Origin: an uncultured Rubrobacteraceae bacterium | GTDB taxonomy: Bacteria; Actinomycetota; Rubrobacteria; Rubrobacterales; Rubrobacteraceae | DNA length: 21,583 nucleotides | NCBI GenBank assembly: GCA_902806015.1 | Contig: CADCUZ010000152.1 | Coordinates: forward strand, 1 to 21,583 | Direction of reading: 5' to 3' | Shown: positions 7,894-16,264 of the stretch, one piece after another | How the letters are laid out: each line of letters begins with the position of its first letter | How positions within the stretch are numbered: position 1 is the first letter of the stretch | Position numbers and translations under genes: made by a program | Notes under the pieces: generated by a model | Told to the model about the DNA's origin: nothing | Seen by the model: only the letters and a program-made list of their open reading frames with translations | Database searches by the model: none

Positions 7894-8547
7894 ATGGTCC
7901 CGGAGAACTGGGATAAGAGGCTGGAGATGCTCCGGCACTTGGCCCGCATGAGCGCCGGGAGAGGGGGGGCGCCGACCGTGCGCGAGTTGGGGGAGGCTGT
8001 CGGGTTGCGGAGCTCCCAGACGGCTTACAAGCACCTCAAGAGGCTCGAGGAGGCGGGATACGTCGAGCGGGAGGGCGCGTCGCGGAGGGCGCGGGGCGTC
8101 CGGCTCACGGGGAAAGGCTGGGAGGTCTTGGGGGAGATGCCGCTGCTGGGGCGCATCGCTGCCGGGCGGGGCCTCGAGGCCGTGGCGCTAGACGACGAGT
8201 CCTTCTACCTGCCCCCCAAGTTGCGGTTCTCCCGGTCCGGAAAGAGGCGCTACGCGCTGCGAACCGTCGGGCAGAGCATGACGGGCGCGGGCATCGAGGA
8301 TGGGGACGTGCTCGTCGTGGAAGAGGACGAGGATCCTGCCGACGGCGAGGTCGTCGTCGCGCTGCTGCGGGGCGGCGAGGAGGTCACTGTCAAGCGGATC
8401 TTCCGGGAAAGGGGCGAGGCCGGGGAGTTCGTGCGCCTCCGGCCGGAGAACGGGGACCACGAGGACCTCGTCGTGCCAGCGGAAGAGGCGGAGGTGCAGG
8501 GGCGGGTAGTCTACGTCGTGCATCCGCCACGGGGGAGGCGTCGCTAG
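7894..8547 (+). CDS. lexA: LexA repressor (SOS regulator)
   Basis: Transcriptional repressor that self-cleaves on RecA activation. The N-terminal winged helix includes TVRELGEAVGLRSSQTAYKH followed by LKRLEEAGYVER. The cleavage region PLLGRIAAGRG gives an Ala90-Gly91 bond. The catalytic dyad is Ser128 in GQSMTGAGIEDGD and Lys167 in VTVKRIF. At 217 residues it has normal length. The ATG at 7894 has GAAGGGAG about 7 bases upstream; an earlier in-frame start at 7861 lies inside the -10 element and is rejected. The gene is divergent from the dnaE2 operon and shares the palindromic operator at 7822-7837. Confidence 0.95.
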   Translation: MVPENWDKRLEMLRHLARMSAGRGGAPTVRELGEAVGLRSSQTAYKHLKRLEEAGYVEREGASRRARGVRLTGKGWEVLGEMPLLGRIAAGRGLEAVALDDESFYLPPKLRFSRSGKRRYALRTVGQSMTGAGIEDGDVLVVEEDEDPADGEVVVALLRGGEEVTVKRIFRERGEAGEFVRLRPENGDHEDLVVPAEEAEVQGRVVYVVHPPRGRRR

Positions 8548-8611
8548 CGTCCGAAGCGAAGCCCCCATAAAGTGAGATAACGGACGAGCACGCGGGGTAC
8601 CTGGAGCGGTA

Positions 8612-8734
8612 CATGAACGAGGCCCGTTACCCGGGCGCCGTCGCGCTGCCGGTCTTGAGCTTCGACCACTCACCCGCTACTGACCGACAAGCGGACCACG
8701 CCGGATTCTATCTGCAACCACACCGTGATCCGGA
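8612..8734 (+). other. Unidentified coding remnant after lexA
   Basis: A short open stretch reads MNEARYPGAVALPVLSFDHS and continues to about residue 54 without matching any family I know. The frame is open from about 8571. It directly precedes the dehydrogenase remnant and is probably debris of the same decay, not a gene. No ribosome site is visible. Confidence 0.25.
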
Positions 8735-9171
8735 ACTTCTCCCGGCGGTTCGGCATGCCTTCGTGGGGGTTTAGGATCCTGGACTACACCCGGGAGGACG
8801 TCACCGCCGGGGGCGCCCGCTACGACGTCGTGTTCGACGCGGCCAACGTCCTCTCGTTCGGGAGGAGCCGTCGGCGGGCACTGCGTCCCGACAGCGTGTT
8901 CGTCACTGTGAACCCGTTTGTCGGACTTCTCAGCCTCGGGTGGCTGTCGCGCCTCAGGGATGGGCGGCGGATCGAGTCGATCCAGGTCCGGCCCGGCGTC
9001 GCAGATTTGGAGTCCTTGTCGACCCGGATCTCCGCCGGCAAGGTGAAACCCCTGATCGATCGTAGCTACCCGCCGGCCGACGCAGCCGCCGCCCACCCCC
9101 GCAGCGAAGGCCGCCGAGCGCAGGGCAAAAAATTCTCGTCGTCGACGAAAAACTCGCCGCCGAGAGGGCGT
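8735..9171 (+). pseudogene. Remnant of a zinc-type quinone oxidoreductase/dehydrogenase
   Basis: Only the C-terminal half of an MDR-family oxidoreductase survives. It reads LDYTREDVTAGGARYDVVFD, then NVLSFGRSRRRALRPDSVFV, then GKVKPLIDRSYPPADAAAAH. This is the usual order downstream of the missing Rossmann motif. Near 9125 the frame must shift by one base to reach the natural end QKILVVDEKLAAERA, stop at 9169-9171. The catalytic N-terminal domain and the nucleotide-binding loop are absent from the preceding sequence, so a deletion as well as a frameshift is needed. It is clearly non-functional. Confidence 0.75.
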
Positions 9172-9331
9172 AACCGACCCCGGATCGGGCAGACCAACCG
9201 ATAGGATAGCAGCCCGCGCAAGTACAATTCATAGCACGAACGACCCGCCAATACGGCGGCAAAAAGAGGGGAGGCAAAGGGGATTTGGACTTGCGGCAAG
9301 CAACCGGTAAGGGGGGTTCGGGGACGGGCCC

Positions 9332-10285
9332 GCCATCGGCGCAGAAGGGCTCGTAAGGCGGTTCGGGGAGAACGCCGCGGTGGACGGGGTGGACCCCCGC
9401 GTGGAGCCTGGCGAGATCTACGGTTTCCTCGGTCCCAACGGGGCGGGCAAGACCACCACGGTGCGGATGCTCGTGACGCTGCTCTCGCCGACCGCCGGTC
9501 GGGCCACGGTGGCTGGGCGCGATATCCTTGCCGAGCCGCACGAAGTCCGTTTACGGATCGGGGTCGCGTTGCAGGGGGCGGCGCTCGACGCGCAGCAGAC
9601 GGGGGCCGAGATCCTGCGCCTCCAGGGCCGCCTCTACGGCCTGACCGCCGGCGAGACGAAGCGCCGCCTCGCCGAGCTCGGCGAGCTCATAGACCTCGGT
9701 GATGCCCTGGATCGGCACGTGGGCGGCTACTCCGGCGGGAGCGCCGCCGCCTCGACCACGCCGCCGCCCTCGTCCACAACCCCGACGTCCTCTTTCTCGA
9801 CGAGCCGACGAGTGGTCTCGACCCCGTCAGCCGCCAGAAGGTCTGGGAGGAGGTCCGCCGCCTCAACGACGAGCTCGGCGTCACCGTCTTCTTACCACCC
9901 ACTAACTTGAAGAGGCGGACCGTCTCGCCGACAGGGTCGGCATCATCGACGGGGGCGCATAGCCGCCGAGGGCCGGTCGGAGGACCTCAAGCGGTCCGTC
10001 GGCCAGGACCTCGTCGTCGTGAGCACCCGCGGGGAGCCCAACGGTGCGGTCGAGAAGCTGCGGGGCCTGGCCGCGGTCGAGAGGGTGGAGGCCCGCGAAG
10101 ACGGCCTGACCATCGCGACCCCCGACGGACCGCGCGTCGTCGGGAAGGTAGCTGTGGCGCTCGAGGAGGCCGGGGTCGTCGCGGAGAGGCTGACGCTCCG
10201 TACCCCGACCCTCGACGACGTCTTTCTGGAAGTAACCGGCAACCGGCTGCGCGGGGACGAACGCACGGAAGGGGGAGACGGATGA
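9332..10285 (+). pseudogene. DrrA-type ABC exporter ATPase, multiply frameshifted
   Basis: All motifs of a drug/antibiotic ABC-2 ATPase are present but in several frames. The Walker A GPNGAGKTTTVRML and VALQGAALDAQQTG are in the first frame. Near 9740 a shift leads to [20 protein letters not shown] (Walker B). Near 9892 another shift leads to the H-loop (TTH), followed directly by TAA where Tyr is expected, then [18 protein letters not shown] further shift near 9957 restores [13 protein letters not shown] and the tail to TGA at 10283-10285. No ATG/GTG/TTG start exists between the upstream stop at 9308 and 9380. The end overlaps the permease ATG (ATGA). At least four lesions make it non-functional if the sequence is correct. 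Confidence 0.85.
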
Positions 10286-11092
10286 TCTCCAGCGCGGATC
10301 GTATCTCGGGGGGCGGGTCCATCGGGACGCCCGGCAGGTTTCTGGCGGGACTTGCTGAGCGTCGCGGGGAGGGCCTTGCGCGCCGTGCCGCGCGAGCCGG
10401 AGGCCCTGATACCGGCCCTCATCGTCCCGATCTTCTTTTTCGCCGTGAACGTCGGGTCGCTGGCGGACATCTCCTCGTTCGCCGGGGTGGACGACTTCGA
10501 GGCCTTCCAGCTACCCGTCGCCACCGTCTTCGCGGTGACCGGCATCTCCCGGGCCTCGGCGCTCGTCACAGACATCCAGTCCGGCTACTTCGACCGGCTG
10601 TTTGTCTCGCCGGTCGACCGCTACAGCCTGCTCCTCGGCCTGATGGCCGCGGACCTTGTGCTCGTCATGGCGCTGTGCGTGCCCGTCCTCGCTCTCGGTT
10701 TCATCCTCGGCGTCGGCTTCGCGACCGGCCCCGTCGGGGTGCTCACTTTCCTGATCCTGAGCAGGCTCTGGGGACTCACGTTCACGGGCTTTCCCTACGC
10801 CATCGCGCTCCGCACCGGCAACCCGGGGGCGGTTAACTCCTCCTTTATCCTCTTCTTCCCTTTTGCGTTTCTGACGACGACGTTTCTGCCCCAGGAGGCG
10901 CTCATGGGCCGGCTCGCCGCCGTGGCGGACTACAACCCGGTGACGTACCTGCTGGCGGGCCTGCGGGCCCTGATCTCCGACGGCCGGGTCCTCGCGGACC
11001 TGCTCCCCGCCGTGGGCGCCGTGGCCCTCGTCGCCCTCGTCTCGTTCTACCTGGCCTTCAGCGCCCTGCGCTCGCGGGTCCGCGGCTCCTAG
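10282..11092 (+). pseudogene. ABC-2 exporter permease (DrrB-like), one frameshift
   Basis: The ATG at 10282 overlaps the ATPase stop and encodes [20 protein letters not shown]. An extra T near 10339 then breaks the frame; removing it gives [14 protein letters not shown] and the long open stretch to TAG at 11092. That stretch has about six hydrophobic segments, including [32 protein letters not shown] and LLPAVGAVALVALVSFYLAF, and FAFLTTTFLPQEAL, typical of ABC-2 membrane subunits. Internal initiation at a TTG (10352) could still make a protein lacking only the first ~24 residues, so partial function is possible. Its partner ATPase is badly damaged, which argues the pair is dead. Confidence 0.8.
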
Positions 11093-11129
11093 AGAACCGG
11101 GCTTGTCCGGCATCCAGGAAAGGGCCAGC

Positions 11130-12165
11130 TGGTGGTCCTACGACCGCCAGCGCCTCGGTGGCAGACTGTAGCCGCCGAGGCAGCCCTGCGCGCCGTGGTG
11201 GGCGTGTACAGCTAACATCGGACGGCCCCCCCTCTCGCTGCGCGCCCGCGCGAGAACCTTCGAGGCGGCCTCCCTCCGGCGCCTGGACGCCAACCGCCGG
11301 GTGCTCAGGCCTGCCCGTAATGCACGGCTCCAAACACCTCCTCCTGCGCGAGGCCGCTCACCTCGCGTTTCGCGCCGTACCCGAACCGCCGTCGGGCCCG
11401 AGAGGGCGCCTGAAATACTTCGGCATCTCCCAAGGGCGCTACGCCGCGCTGCGTGAGGCGGGGCTCACCGCCACGGACCGGCCGCTCACGGCGCGGGATC
11501 TTCTTGGACAGGAGCTGCGCGCGACGACCGGTCACGACGGCAGCCCGACGCCCGTGTTGAGCGGCATGGCGCAGGAGGACGTGCTCATGCGCGTCGGCGC
11601 CGGAGGCCCGCAGCTCCAACGCGCAGTGCTACGTCGCCACGCAAACCTGGCTCGGCGGCGAGCTGCCCGACGCGGACGAGGCCCTCTCCTGGCTCGCCGG
11701 CGCGCACCTGCGCGCCTTCGGCCCGCCCGTTTCGAGAACTTCCGGTGGTGGACCGGCGTCCCCAAAGGCCACGCCTCGGCGGTAATCGCGACCGTGGAGA
11801 CCCTCGAGCTTGAGGACGGCTATTTCCTGCTGGCCGAAGACCGCGAAGCCTTCGAGGCGGCCGAGGACCCGGACCGGGACGGCGTAGATATCCTGCCGAG
11901 GTGGGCCTGCTACACGATGGGGCACCCCCGTCGGCCGGGGGCGTTTCGTGCATCCGGACGTGCAGGGTCGGGCCTACACGTCCGCCGGGGACGGCCTCGG
12001 CCTGGTACTGGCCGGGGGGATGGCTGACGGGGCGTGGGAGGCGCGGTTCTGCGGAAAGCTCATGGAGGTCCGGCTAAACATGTTCGAGCGCCCCGGCGCG
12101 CGGTCGAAAAAGGCGGTCGAGGAACGGTTTGGGGAGGTCGCGGCCTTCCTGGGCGCCCGGGGCGT
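11130..12165 (+). pseudogene. AlkZ-like winged-helix DNA-binding protein (COG3214-type), decayed
   Basis: A decayed member of the winged-helix DNA-binding/AlkZ-like glycosylase family. Recognisable pieces in order: APLSLRARARTFEAASLRRL, LPVMHGSKHLLLREAAHLAF, LKYFGISQGRYAALREAGL, then in another frame NAQCYVATQTWLGGELPDAD, then FENFRWWTGVPKGHASAVIA, DILPRWACYTMGH, and in a third frame VHPDVQGRAYTSAGDGLGLV ending KKAVEERFGEVAAFLGA. A TAG/TAA-interrupted segment lies near 11176-11214. At least three frameshifts are needed. The family acts on DNA, in AlkZ as an interstrand-crosslink glycosylase, so this may be a lost repair function beside intact lexA and dnaE2. The exact ends are uncertain. Confidence 0.75.
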
Positions 12166-12227
12166 GTCTTTTTCCTGCTCCCGGCTTTGGCGGGAACGGC
12201 TTCACCCGCTGCGCCCCGAGGCGGCGA

Positions 12228-12233
12228 TAAAAT
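12228..12233 (+). promoter_or_regulatory. -10 element placed for leaderless transcription of the HNH gene
   Basis: TAAAAT lies 6 bases before the GTG start at 12240, which has no ribosome site. That spacing would put the transcription start on the start codon itself. The -35 region (about 12205) is weak, so this is a tentative call. Confidence 0.4.
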
Positions 12234-12239
12234 CCGGCG

Positions 12240-12593
12240 GTGAACGACACCAACGGCGCGGGGGGCGGGGAGTGCGGGCTCTGCGGTCGCACGGTGGAGC
12301 GGCTGACACGGCACCACCTCGTCCCGAGGACGCGCCACAAGAACAAGAGGAACAAAAAGACCTTCGACCGGCAGGAGATCCACCGCACCGTCGGCCTCTG
12401 CCCGCCCTGCCACCGCCACATCCACACCGTCCTGGACAACAAAGAGCTGGAACGCGAATACAACACCCTGGAAGTCCTCAGGTCCCACCCGGATATCCGG
12501 AAGTTCATAGCCTGGATTGGTAAGAAACCGCACGGCACCGCCACGGCGCACCCCCGACTTGACCCTCGCCGGGGAGATAACAGCCCGCCGTGA
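12240..12593 (+). CDS. HNH endonuclease-domain protein
   Basis: A small, intact protein with a zinc-binding HNH fold: C12-x2-C15, the H25-H26 pair in LTRHHLVPR, and C54-x2-C57 with H58/H62 in CPPCHRHIH. Helices with REYNTLEVLRSHPDIRKFIA follow, as in a stand-alone HNH family of about 100-120 residues. HNH proteins of this kind cut or nick DNA, but the target is unknown, and no terminase, intron or restriction partner is adjacent. The GTG start lacks a ribosome site and sits just after a -10-like TAAAAT, suggesting leaderless translation. It is the only intact gene between 9.3 and 13.4 kb, which suggests independent expression or recent arrival. Confidence 0.85.
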   Translation: MNDTNGAGGGECGLCGRTVERLTRHHLVPRTRHKNKRNKKTFDRQEIHRTVGLCPPCHRHIHTVLDNKELEREYNTLEVLRSHPDIRKFIAWIGKKPHGTATAHPRLDPRRGDNSPP

Positions 12594-12747
12594 AGCGGGG
12601 ACCGCCGTGGGATCCCGCCGCCTCCCCCACCCCGGCTCTTTATCCGCCCAAAGGCCGGCCCCCGACGCCCGACCAACCGCCGGTCTTGCGGGCCCAGCTC
12701 CCACCCGAACGACGAGGCCCTGGCGGAGAATTGCGCCTTGCCAGCGT

Positions 12748-13377
12748 CGAGACCCCAAACTGGCCCAGGACGGTCTCGAGTTCTTCAAGCCCCAGTAGGA
12801 CAACGCCGGGGCGGCGCAGGGATGGTTCGCCAACGGCGTGCGATTGCTGCAGCTCCAGCAGCGCAACGCTAGTTTCGTTCAGGGGTGGTCGAACGGGGGC
12901 GTCGGGATCCTGCGGGACTAGACGAAGCACAACCTCCGCACGGCTGACGCCTTCGCGCGCAGCGCCCGCAAGCAGCTGGAGGGCCTGCAGACGCTCGGCC
13001 GGGAGTGGGTCGGAGCCTACCAGAGCTTTTTCTCCCCCTTCGCCTACGCCCGAGAAGATCTGAGGGCCGCGCAGTAGGGCCTGCAGGCCACCCAGCACGG
13101 TCTGCGAGTCGTCGAGAAGGCCACCGAGCGGACCGACGAGGTCCTGCGCCAGACCGAGGAGGCCACCCGCGACGCCGAGTTGCGGTCCGCCGTTCACGGC
13201 GAGCTCAAGGTCGAGAACTACGAAGAGTTGAACGTCGAGGAGGTCCCCAAGAAGCTCGACGGCCTCCCCGTCGGGGAGCTCAAGAAGGTGCGCGAGTACC
13301 AGAAGCGGAACAAGGGTCGCGAGACCCTCATCGGGCAGAGCAATCGCAAGATAAAGGCCGCTAGTAGGGTAGGCTCT
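12748..13377 (+). pseudogene. Phasin-like helical protein with three in-frame amber codons
   Basis: One frame (phase 1) stays open except for TAG at 12796-12798, 12919-12921 and 13075-13077. The translation is coherent throughout: LAQDGLEFFKPQ, WFANGVRLLQLQQRN, FARSARKQLEGLQTLGREW, then LRQTEEATRDAELRSAVHG and NYEELNVEEVPKKLDGLPV. The N-terminal part resembles phasin-type amphipathic helices; the C-terminal module ends KVREYQKRNKGRETLIGQ. Two of the TAGs follow CAG, consistent with C-to-T change at glutamine codons. The natural end is probably near 13363-13377. No start with a ribosome site is visible upstream. The 13180-13536 part could be translated alone. Nonsense-only decay differs from the frameshifts in neighbouring pseudogenes. 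Confidence 0.6.
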
Positions 13378-13394
13378 ATCGATCCGGGTTTCCG

Positions 13395-13423
13395 AGGGCC
13401 GAGAATAATCCGCGGCCCTTTCT
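13395..13423 (+). terminator. Intrinsic terminator after the phasin-like gene
   Basis: AGGGCCG (13395-13401) and CGGCCCT (13413-13419) are perfect 7-bp arms around an 11-base loop, followed by TTTCTCC. This is a good GC-rich stem with a short pyrimidine tail. Confidence 0.55.
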
Positions 13424-13446
13424 CCTGCCCCGTTGTCAATCCCGGG

Positions 13447-13479
13447 GACCCGGGCGCTTCTCGGCGTTCTCCCCGGGTC
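13447..13479. terminator. Second hairpin between convergent genes
   Basis: GACCCGGG (13447-13454) and CCCGGGTC (13472-13479) form perfect 8-bp arms around 17 bases. It lies 90 bases downstream of the DsbA-DAC stop on the opposite strand and may terminate leftward transcription. No long U-tract is present. Confidence 0.4.
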
Positions 13480-13569
13480 GCTATTCGTCGCCGGGGACTA
13501 CTTCGGCCCTCGGGATACTCCGCGTCGGGAACCTGAGGCGTTGGCGCGCACGGTGGCCCTTTCGTCCCG

Positions 13570-14700
13570 CTACGTCGCGGCTCGAAGGCCGGGGTACGGG
13601 CCGTAGCCGCGGAGCATCCAGACCTCGGGCACTACCTCCGCCACCACGCCGCCGTCGTCGAAGATCCTGACCGTCGAGCTTTCGGAAACGGCCACGGCGA
13701 CGGCTCCCGTGTGCCTGGAGATGGAGGCGGCGGCCATGTGCCGGCTGCCGAGGCCGAGGGGGATCTCCAGGTCCTCGGAGGCCGCGTCGAGGTAGCGGGC
13801 CGCGGAGACGACCACGCCCCCGTCCGAGACGACGAAGGCGCCGTCTAGCTGGGCGAGCTCCTTCAAGGTCTCGCGCGTGTCGGGGTCTTCGACGTGCTTC
13901 TTCTCGTCGGGGTGGCCTGCCAGGGGGTCGAGGATGAGGGGCCGTGAGCAGCCGAGTACCGCCTCGTGGTCGCCCACGGCGAAGAGCGTCCCGATCTTGC
14001 GGCCCTCGCGGCCCTCGCGGGCTATCTCCACGGCTAGCTCCACGACCTTCTTGAGGGTCCTGTTGTTGACGCCGCGCTCTTCCGAGCAGATCTCGCCGAT
14101 GGGATCCTCGAACCGGTCCCCGACCCCAACGCGCCGGATCGCGCCGGCCTCCCGGGCCGCCGGACGGTCCGGCTTCCCGTCCTTTGCCGCGGCCTCCTCG
14201 ACCGCCCGGAGCAGCGCCTCTATCTCCACCGGTCCGTCGTGCGGGACGCCGTCCAAAAAGATGCCGGGCGTCCCGCGCACGCCGTCGCGTATGCCCGAGA
14301 GCCGGTCTTCCTCGACCCGTCCGGCGTGGCGGCTACCCGTCATGTCCTCGTCGAAGCGCGCGAGGTCCAGCTCCAGCCGCACGGCGTAGGAGCGCAGGTC
14401 CCCTTCTTCGAGGTCATCCTGGTTCTCGTAGAGTAGGTCGTGCATGGGCCAGAAGCTGCCCTGGGCCCCTGCCGCCTCGGCGGCCTCGGCCGCGCGACGG
14501 GCGAGGGGGTGGACGGAGTCTAGCGGGTAGTGGCGAAAGACGAGGCGCACCTTGTCGCCGGCCCTCTCGACGAGCTCCTCCAGCACCGGCTTGGCCCGCG
14601 CGCAGTAAGGGCACTGGTAGTCTCCGTACTCGACGAGCGTCACCGGCGCGTCGGCGGCTCCTATGGCGTGGGCTGTGTTCCTCGTCTGCGTCTCTGTCAT
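13570..14700 (-). CDS. DsbA-like thioredoxin / diadenylate cyclase (DAC) fusion protein
   Basis: A 376-residue two-domain protein. Residues ~1-172 are a DsbA-like thioredoxin fold: EYGDYQCPYCARAK places a CPYC dithiol at 30-33, and GTPGIFLDG (143-151) supplies the cis-proline. No signal peptide precedes it, so it should be cytoplasmic. Residues ~212-357 are a DisA_N/DAC domain of the archaeal DacZ-like sort: LDGAFVV (DGA at 286-288), GLGSRHMAAASIS (RH at 320-321) and AVAVSESSTVRIF. DAC domains make cyclic di-AMP from two ATP. The canonical RHR reads RHM here, which may be normal for this subgroup or reduce activity. ATG 14700 has GGAGAAGG upstream and overlaps the permease stop (ATGA), so the two are co-translated. 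A longer open frame runs upstream to 15585 but is only the shadow of the permease. Confidence 0.85.
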   Translation of the reverse strand: MTETQTRNTAHAIGAADAPVTLVEYGDYQCPYCARAKPVLEELVERAGDKVRLVFRHYPLDSVHPLARRAAEAAEAAGAQGSFWPMHDLLYENQDDLEEGDLRSYAVRLELDLARFDEDMTGSRHAGRVEEDRLSGIRDGVRGTPGIFLDGVPHDGPVEIEALLRAVEEAAAKDGKPDRPAAREAGAIRRVGVGDRFEDPIGEICSEERGVNNRTLKKVVELAVEIAREGREGRKIGTLFAVGDHEAVLGCSRPLILDPLAGHPDEKKHVEDPDTRETLKELAQLDGAFVVSDGGVVVSAARYLDAASEDLEIPLGLGSRHMAAASISRHTGAVAVAVSESSTVRIFDDGGVVAEVVPEVWMLRGYGPYPGLRAAT

Positions 14701-15680
14701 CTTCCCTTCTCCGCTCGATCTTCTGTTGGCGCGTCTCTGAGAGTGTTCCTCCCGAGCCGGCCCAGGGCGTATATGGCCACCCAGAGCAGGAAAAACCCGA
14801 CGACCTGCCCCGCGTTCACCCCCACCCCGAGCAAGGCCCAGTTCAGGGCGACCGCCGTGGCCGGGAAGGCCAGCTCCGCGAGCGTGGCGTGCGAGGCCCG
14901 GGTGGAGGAGAGGCCACGATAATATAGCAAGAGCCCCAGCAGGCCCGGGACCAAGGCGAGCAGCAACAGCCGCCCCGGCCGGGAGGCGAAGCCCGCGCCC
15001 ATCTCCCCAAGAGACCCCTGCGCCAGCGCTATGACCGTCAGGGGGACAAGTGCCAGCAGCAGCCGCGCGCCGGTGAGGGCGTGGAAGTGGACATCCCTCA
15101 AGACAAATCTCCCGAGCGCGGTCGAGGAGCCCCAGAGCAGGGCCGCCCCCAGCGCGAGCAGCGCGCCCGCGCCGGCTTCGGACCCCAGCGCCGCGAAGGG
15201 GGAGAGGTTGCCGAAGGAGACGAGGTACGCGCCGACCATCGCCGCCGCGAAGAGGGGCCAGTAGGCGAGGCCCAGGCGTTCCTTGAGGACGAGGTGGGCG
15301 AGCGCTATCGCGAAGAGCGGCTGCGTCTTTTGGAGCAGGATCGCGACCGTCGGGTCGCCGGCCGCGAAGGCTGCCGTAAACAAGACCGTCGCCAGCGCCG
15401 AGCCGCCCCACCCGATGACGAGCAGGGCCAGCCAGCCCCTGCCGCCGAGCCGCCGCAGCGCCCCCCAGCCCAGGGCCACGGCCGGGACGGAGTAGAGGAG
15501 CAGGATCAGGTGTTCCCCCAGCACGATGGCCACCGGTGACATCTCCCGCAAGAGGGGGACCCGCAACACCCCGTCCGTCCCCCACAGCGCCGCCCCCAAA
15601 GCCACCAGCAGCACGCCGGCCCCGATGCCCGCCCTACCCGAATAACCCGCGTGCCCGTGCCGGGCGATCCGGGCGGGCAC
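14697..15680 (-). CDS. DMT-superfamily (EamA) permease
   Basis: A 327-residue integral membrane protein with about ten hydrophobic segments in two repeats, as in the EamA/DMT drug-metabolite transporters. The first repeat starts VLLVALGAALWGTDGVLRV and includes ILLQKTQPLFAIALAHLVLK; the second includes LLALGAALLWGSSTALGRFV and AELAFPATAVALNWALLG. The substrate cannot be predicted. The start is GTG at 15680 with no clear ribosome site, so a downstream start is possible. Its stop overlaps the start of the DsbA-DAC gene by four bases, which links a transporter to a c-di-AMP synthase. c-di-AMP commonly controls transport in other bacteria; a direct link here is inference. Confidence 0.88.
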   Translation of the reverse strand: MPARIARHGHAGYSGRAGIGAGVLLVALGAALWGTDGVLRVPLLREMSPVAIVLGEHLILLLYSVPAVALGWGALRRLGGRGWLALLVIGWGGSALATVLFTAAFAAGDPTVAILLQKTQPLFAIALAHLVLKERLGLAYWPLFAAAMVGAYLVSFGNLSPFAALGSEAGAGALLALGAALLWGSSTALGRFVLRDVHFHALTGARLLLALVPLTVIALAQGSLGEMGAGFASRPGRLLLLALVPGLLGLLLYYRGLSSTRASHATLAELAFPATAVALNWALLGVGVNAGQVVGFFLLWVAIYALGRLGRNTLRDAPTEDRAEKGR

Positions 15681-15728
15681 TACGCGTAAAGGGACACGTA
15701 GAACACCGGCACGGACGGGGCGACTATG

Positions 15729-16255
15729 CTAGGCACCATAACGCTCCTCGTAGAGGATCTCCGAGAGCGGTTTGCGCGTCGAGCCCTGTCCTCGGCGCAC
15801 ATCTTCCTTCGGGTAACCCCGAAAGATTGTGGTCCTGACCTCCGCCCCTCCGGGGCGCCGAGAAGGTGTTTCGCCGCGGAGACGCCCCCGACGAACCACC
15901 CGATGGCGGAGCCGACGCCGCGCGCCCGGGCGGCGAGCATGATCCTCTCGCACAGGTCCCCTCTTCGTAGGCCTCCTGCTCCTCGCGCTCCCCGGCCATC
16001 ACCGGCACTATGCCTAGAACGGCGCCCGCCAGGTGGCCCGCGTAGCCCTCGACGCCCGCCAGAGCGCCGAGCGTCGCCCGGTCCCGGATGACGATCTCCC
16101 ACAGCTGCTTGTTGGAGGCGCTGCCAAATGAGGCGGGCGACCTCAAGAACGTCGTCTATTACACACCGTGGCACGGGCCCGGGACGGAACTCCCGGACCT
16201 CCCGCAGCGATAGCAGAAAAGCGACGCGGTTCGCGGCTGACTTCCCTCCGTTCAT
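15729..16255 (-). pseudogene. Nitroreductase-family protein, frameshifted
   Basis: A complete FMN-dependent nitroreductase can be read by moving through three frames. From ATG 16255: NRVAFLLSLREVREFRPGPV and VIDDVLEVAR; after a shift near 16133: SASNKQLWEIVIRDRATLGA, EGYAGHLAGAVLGIVPVMAG; after a shift near 15962: CERIMLAARARGVGSAIGWF; after a shift near 15850: VRTTIFRGYPKEDV and TRKPLSEILYEERYGA, stop at 15729-15731. The Arg/Ser/Asn residues of the FMN site are still readable. Three single-base lesions make it non-functional as it stands. It lies 48 bases upstream of the permease on the same strand. Confidence 0.8.
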
Positions 16256-16264
16256 CCCGCCACC

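Noticed and set aside
12748..13377. TAG read as an amino acid (recoding)
   Set aside because: TAG serves as the normal stop of the helicase, lexA, the ABC permease and other genes here; decay explains the data more simply.
14701..15585. Upstream extension of the DsbA-DAC frame to 671 residues
   Set aside because: The extra 295 residues are Gly/Ala/Arg/Pro-rich nonsense lying antiparallel-frame inside the EamA permease, which has ten clear membrane segments. The ATG at 14700 has a good ribosome site.
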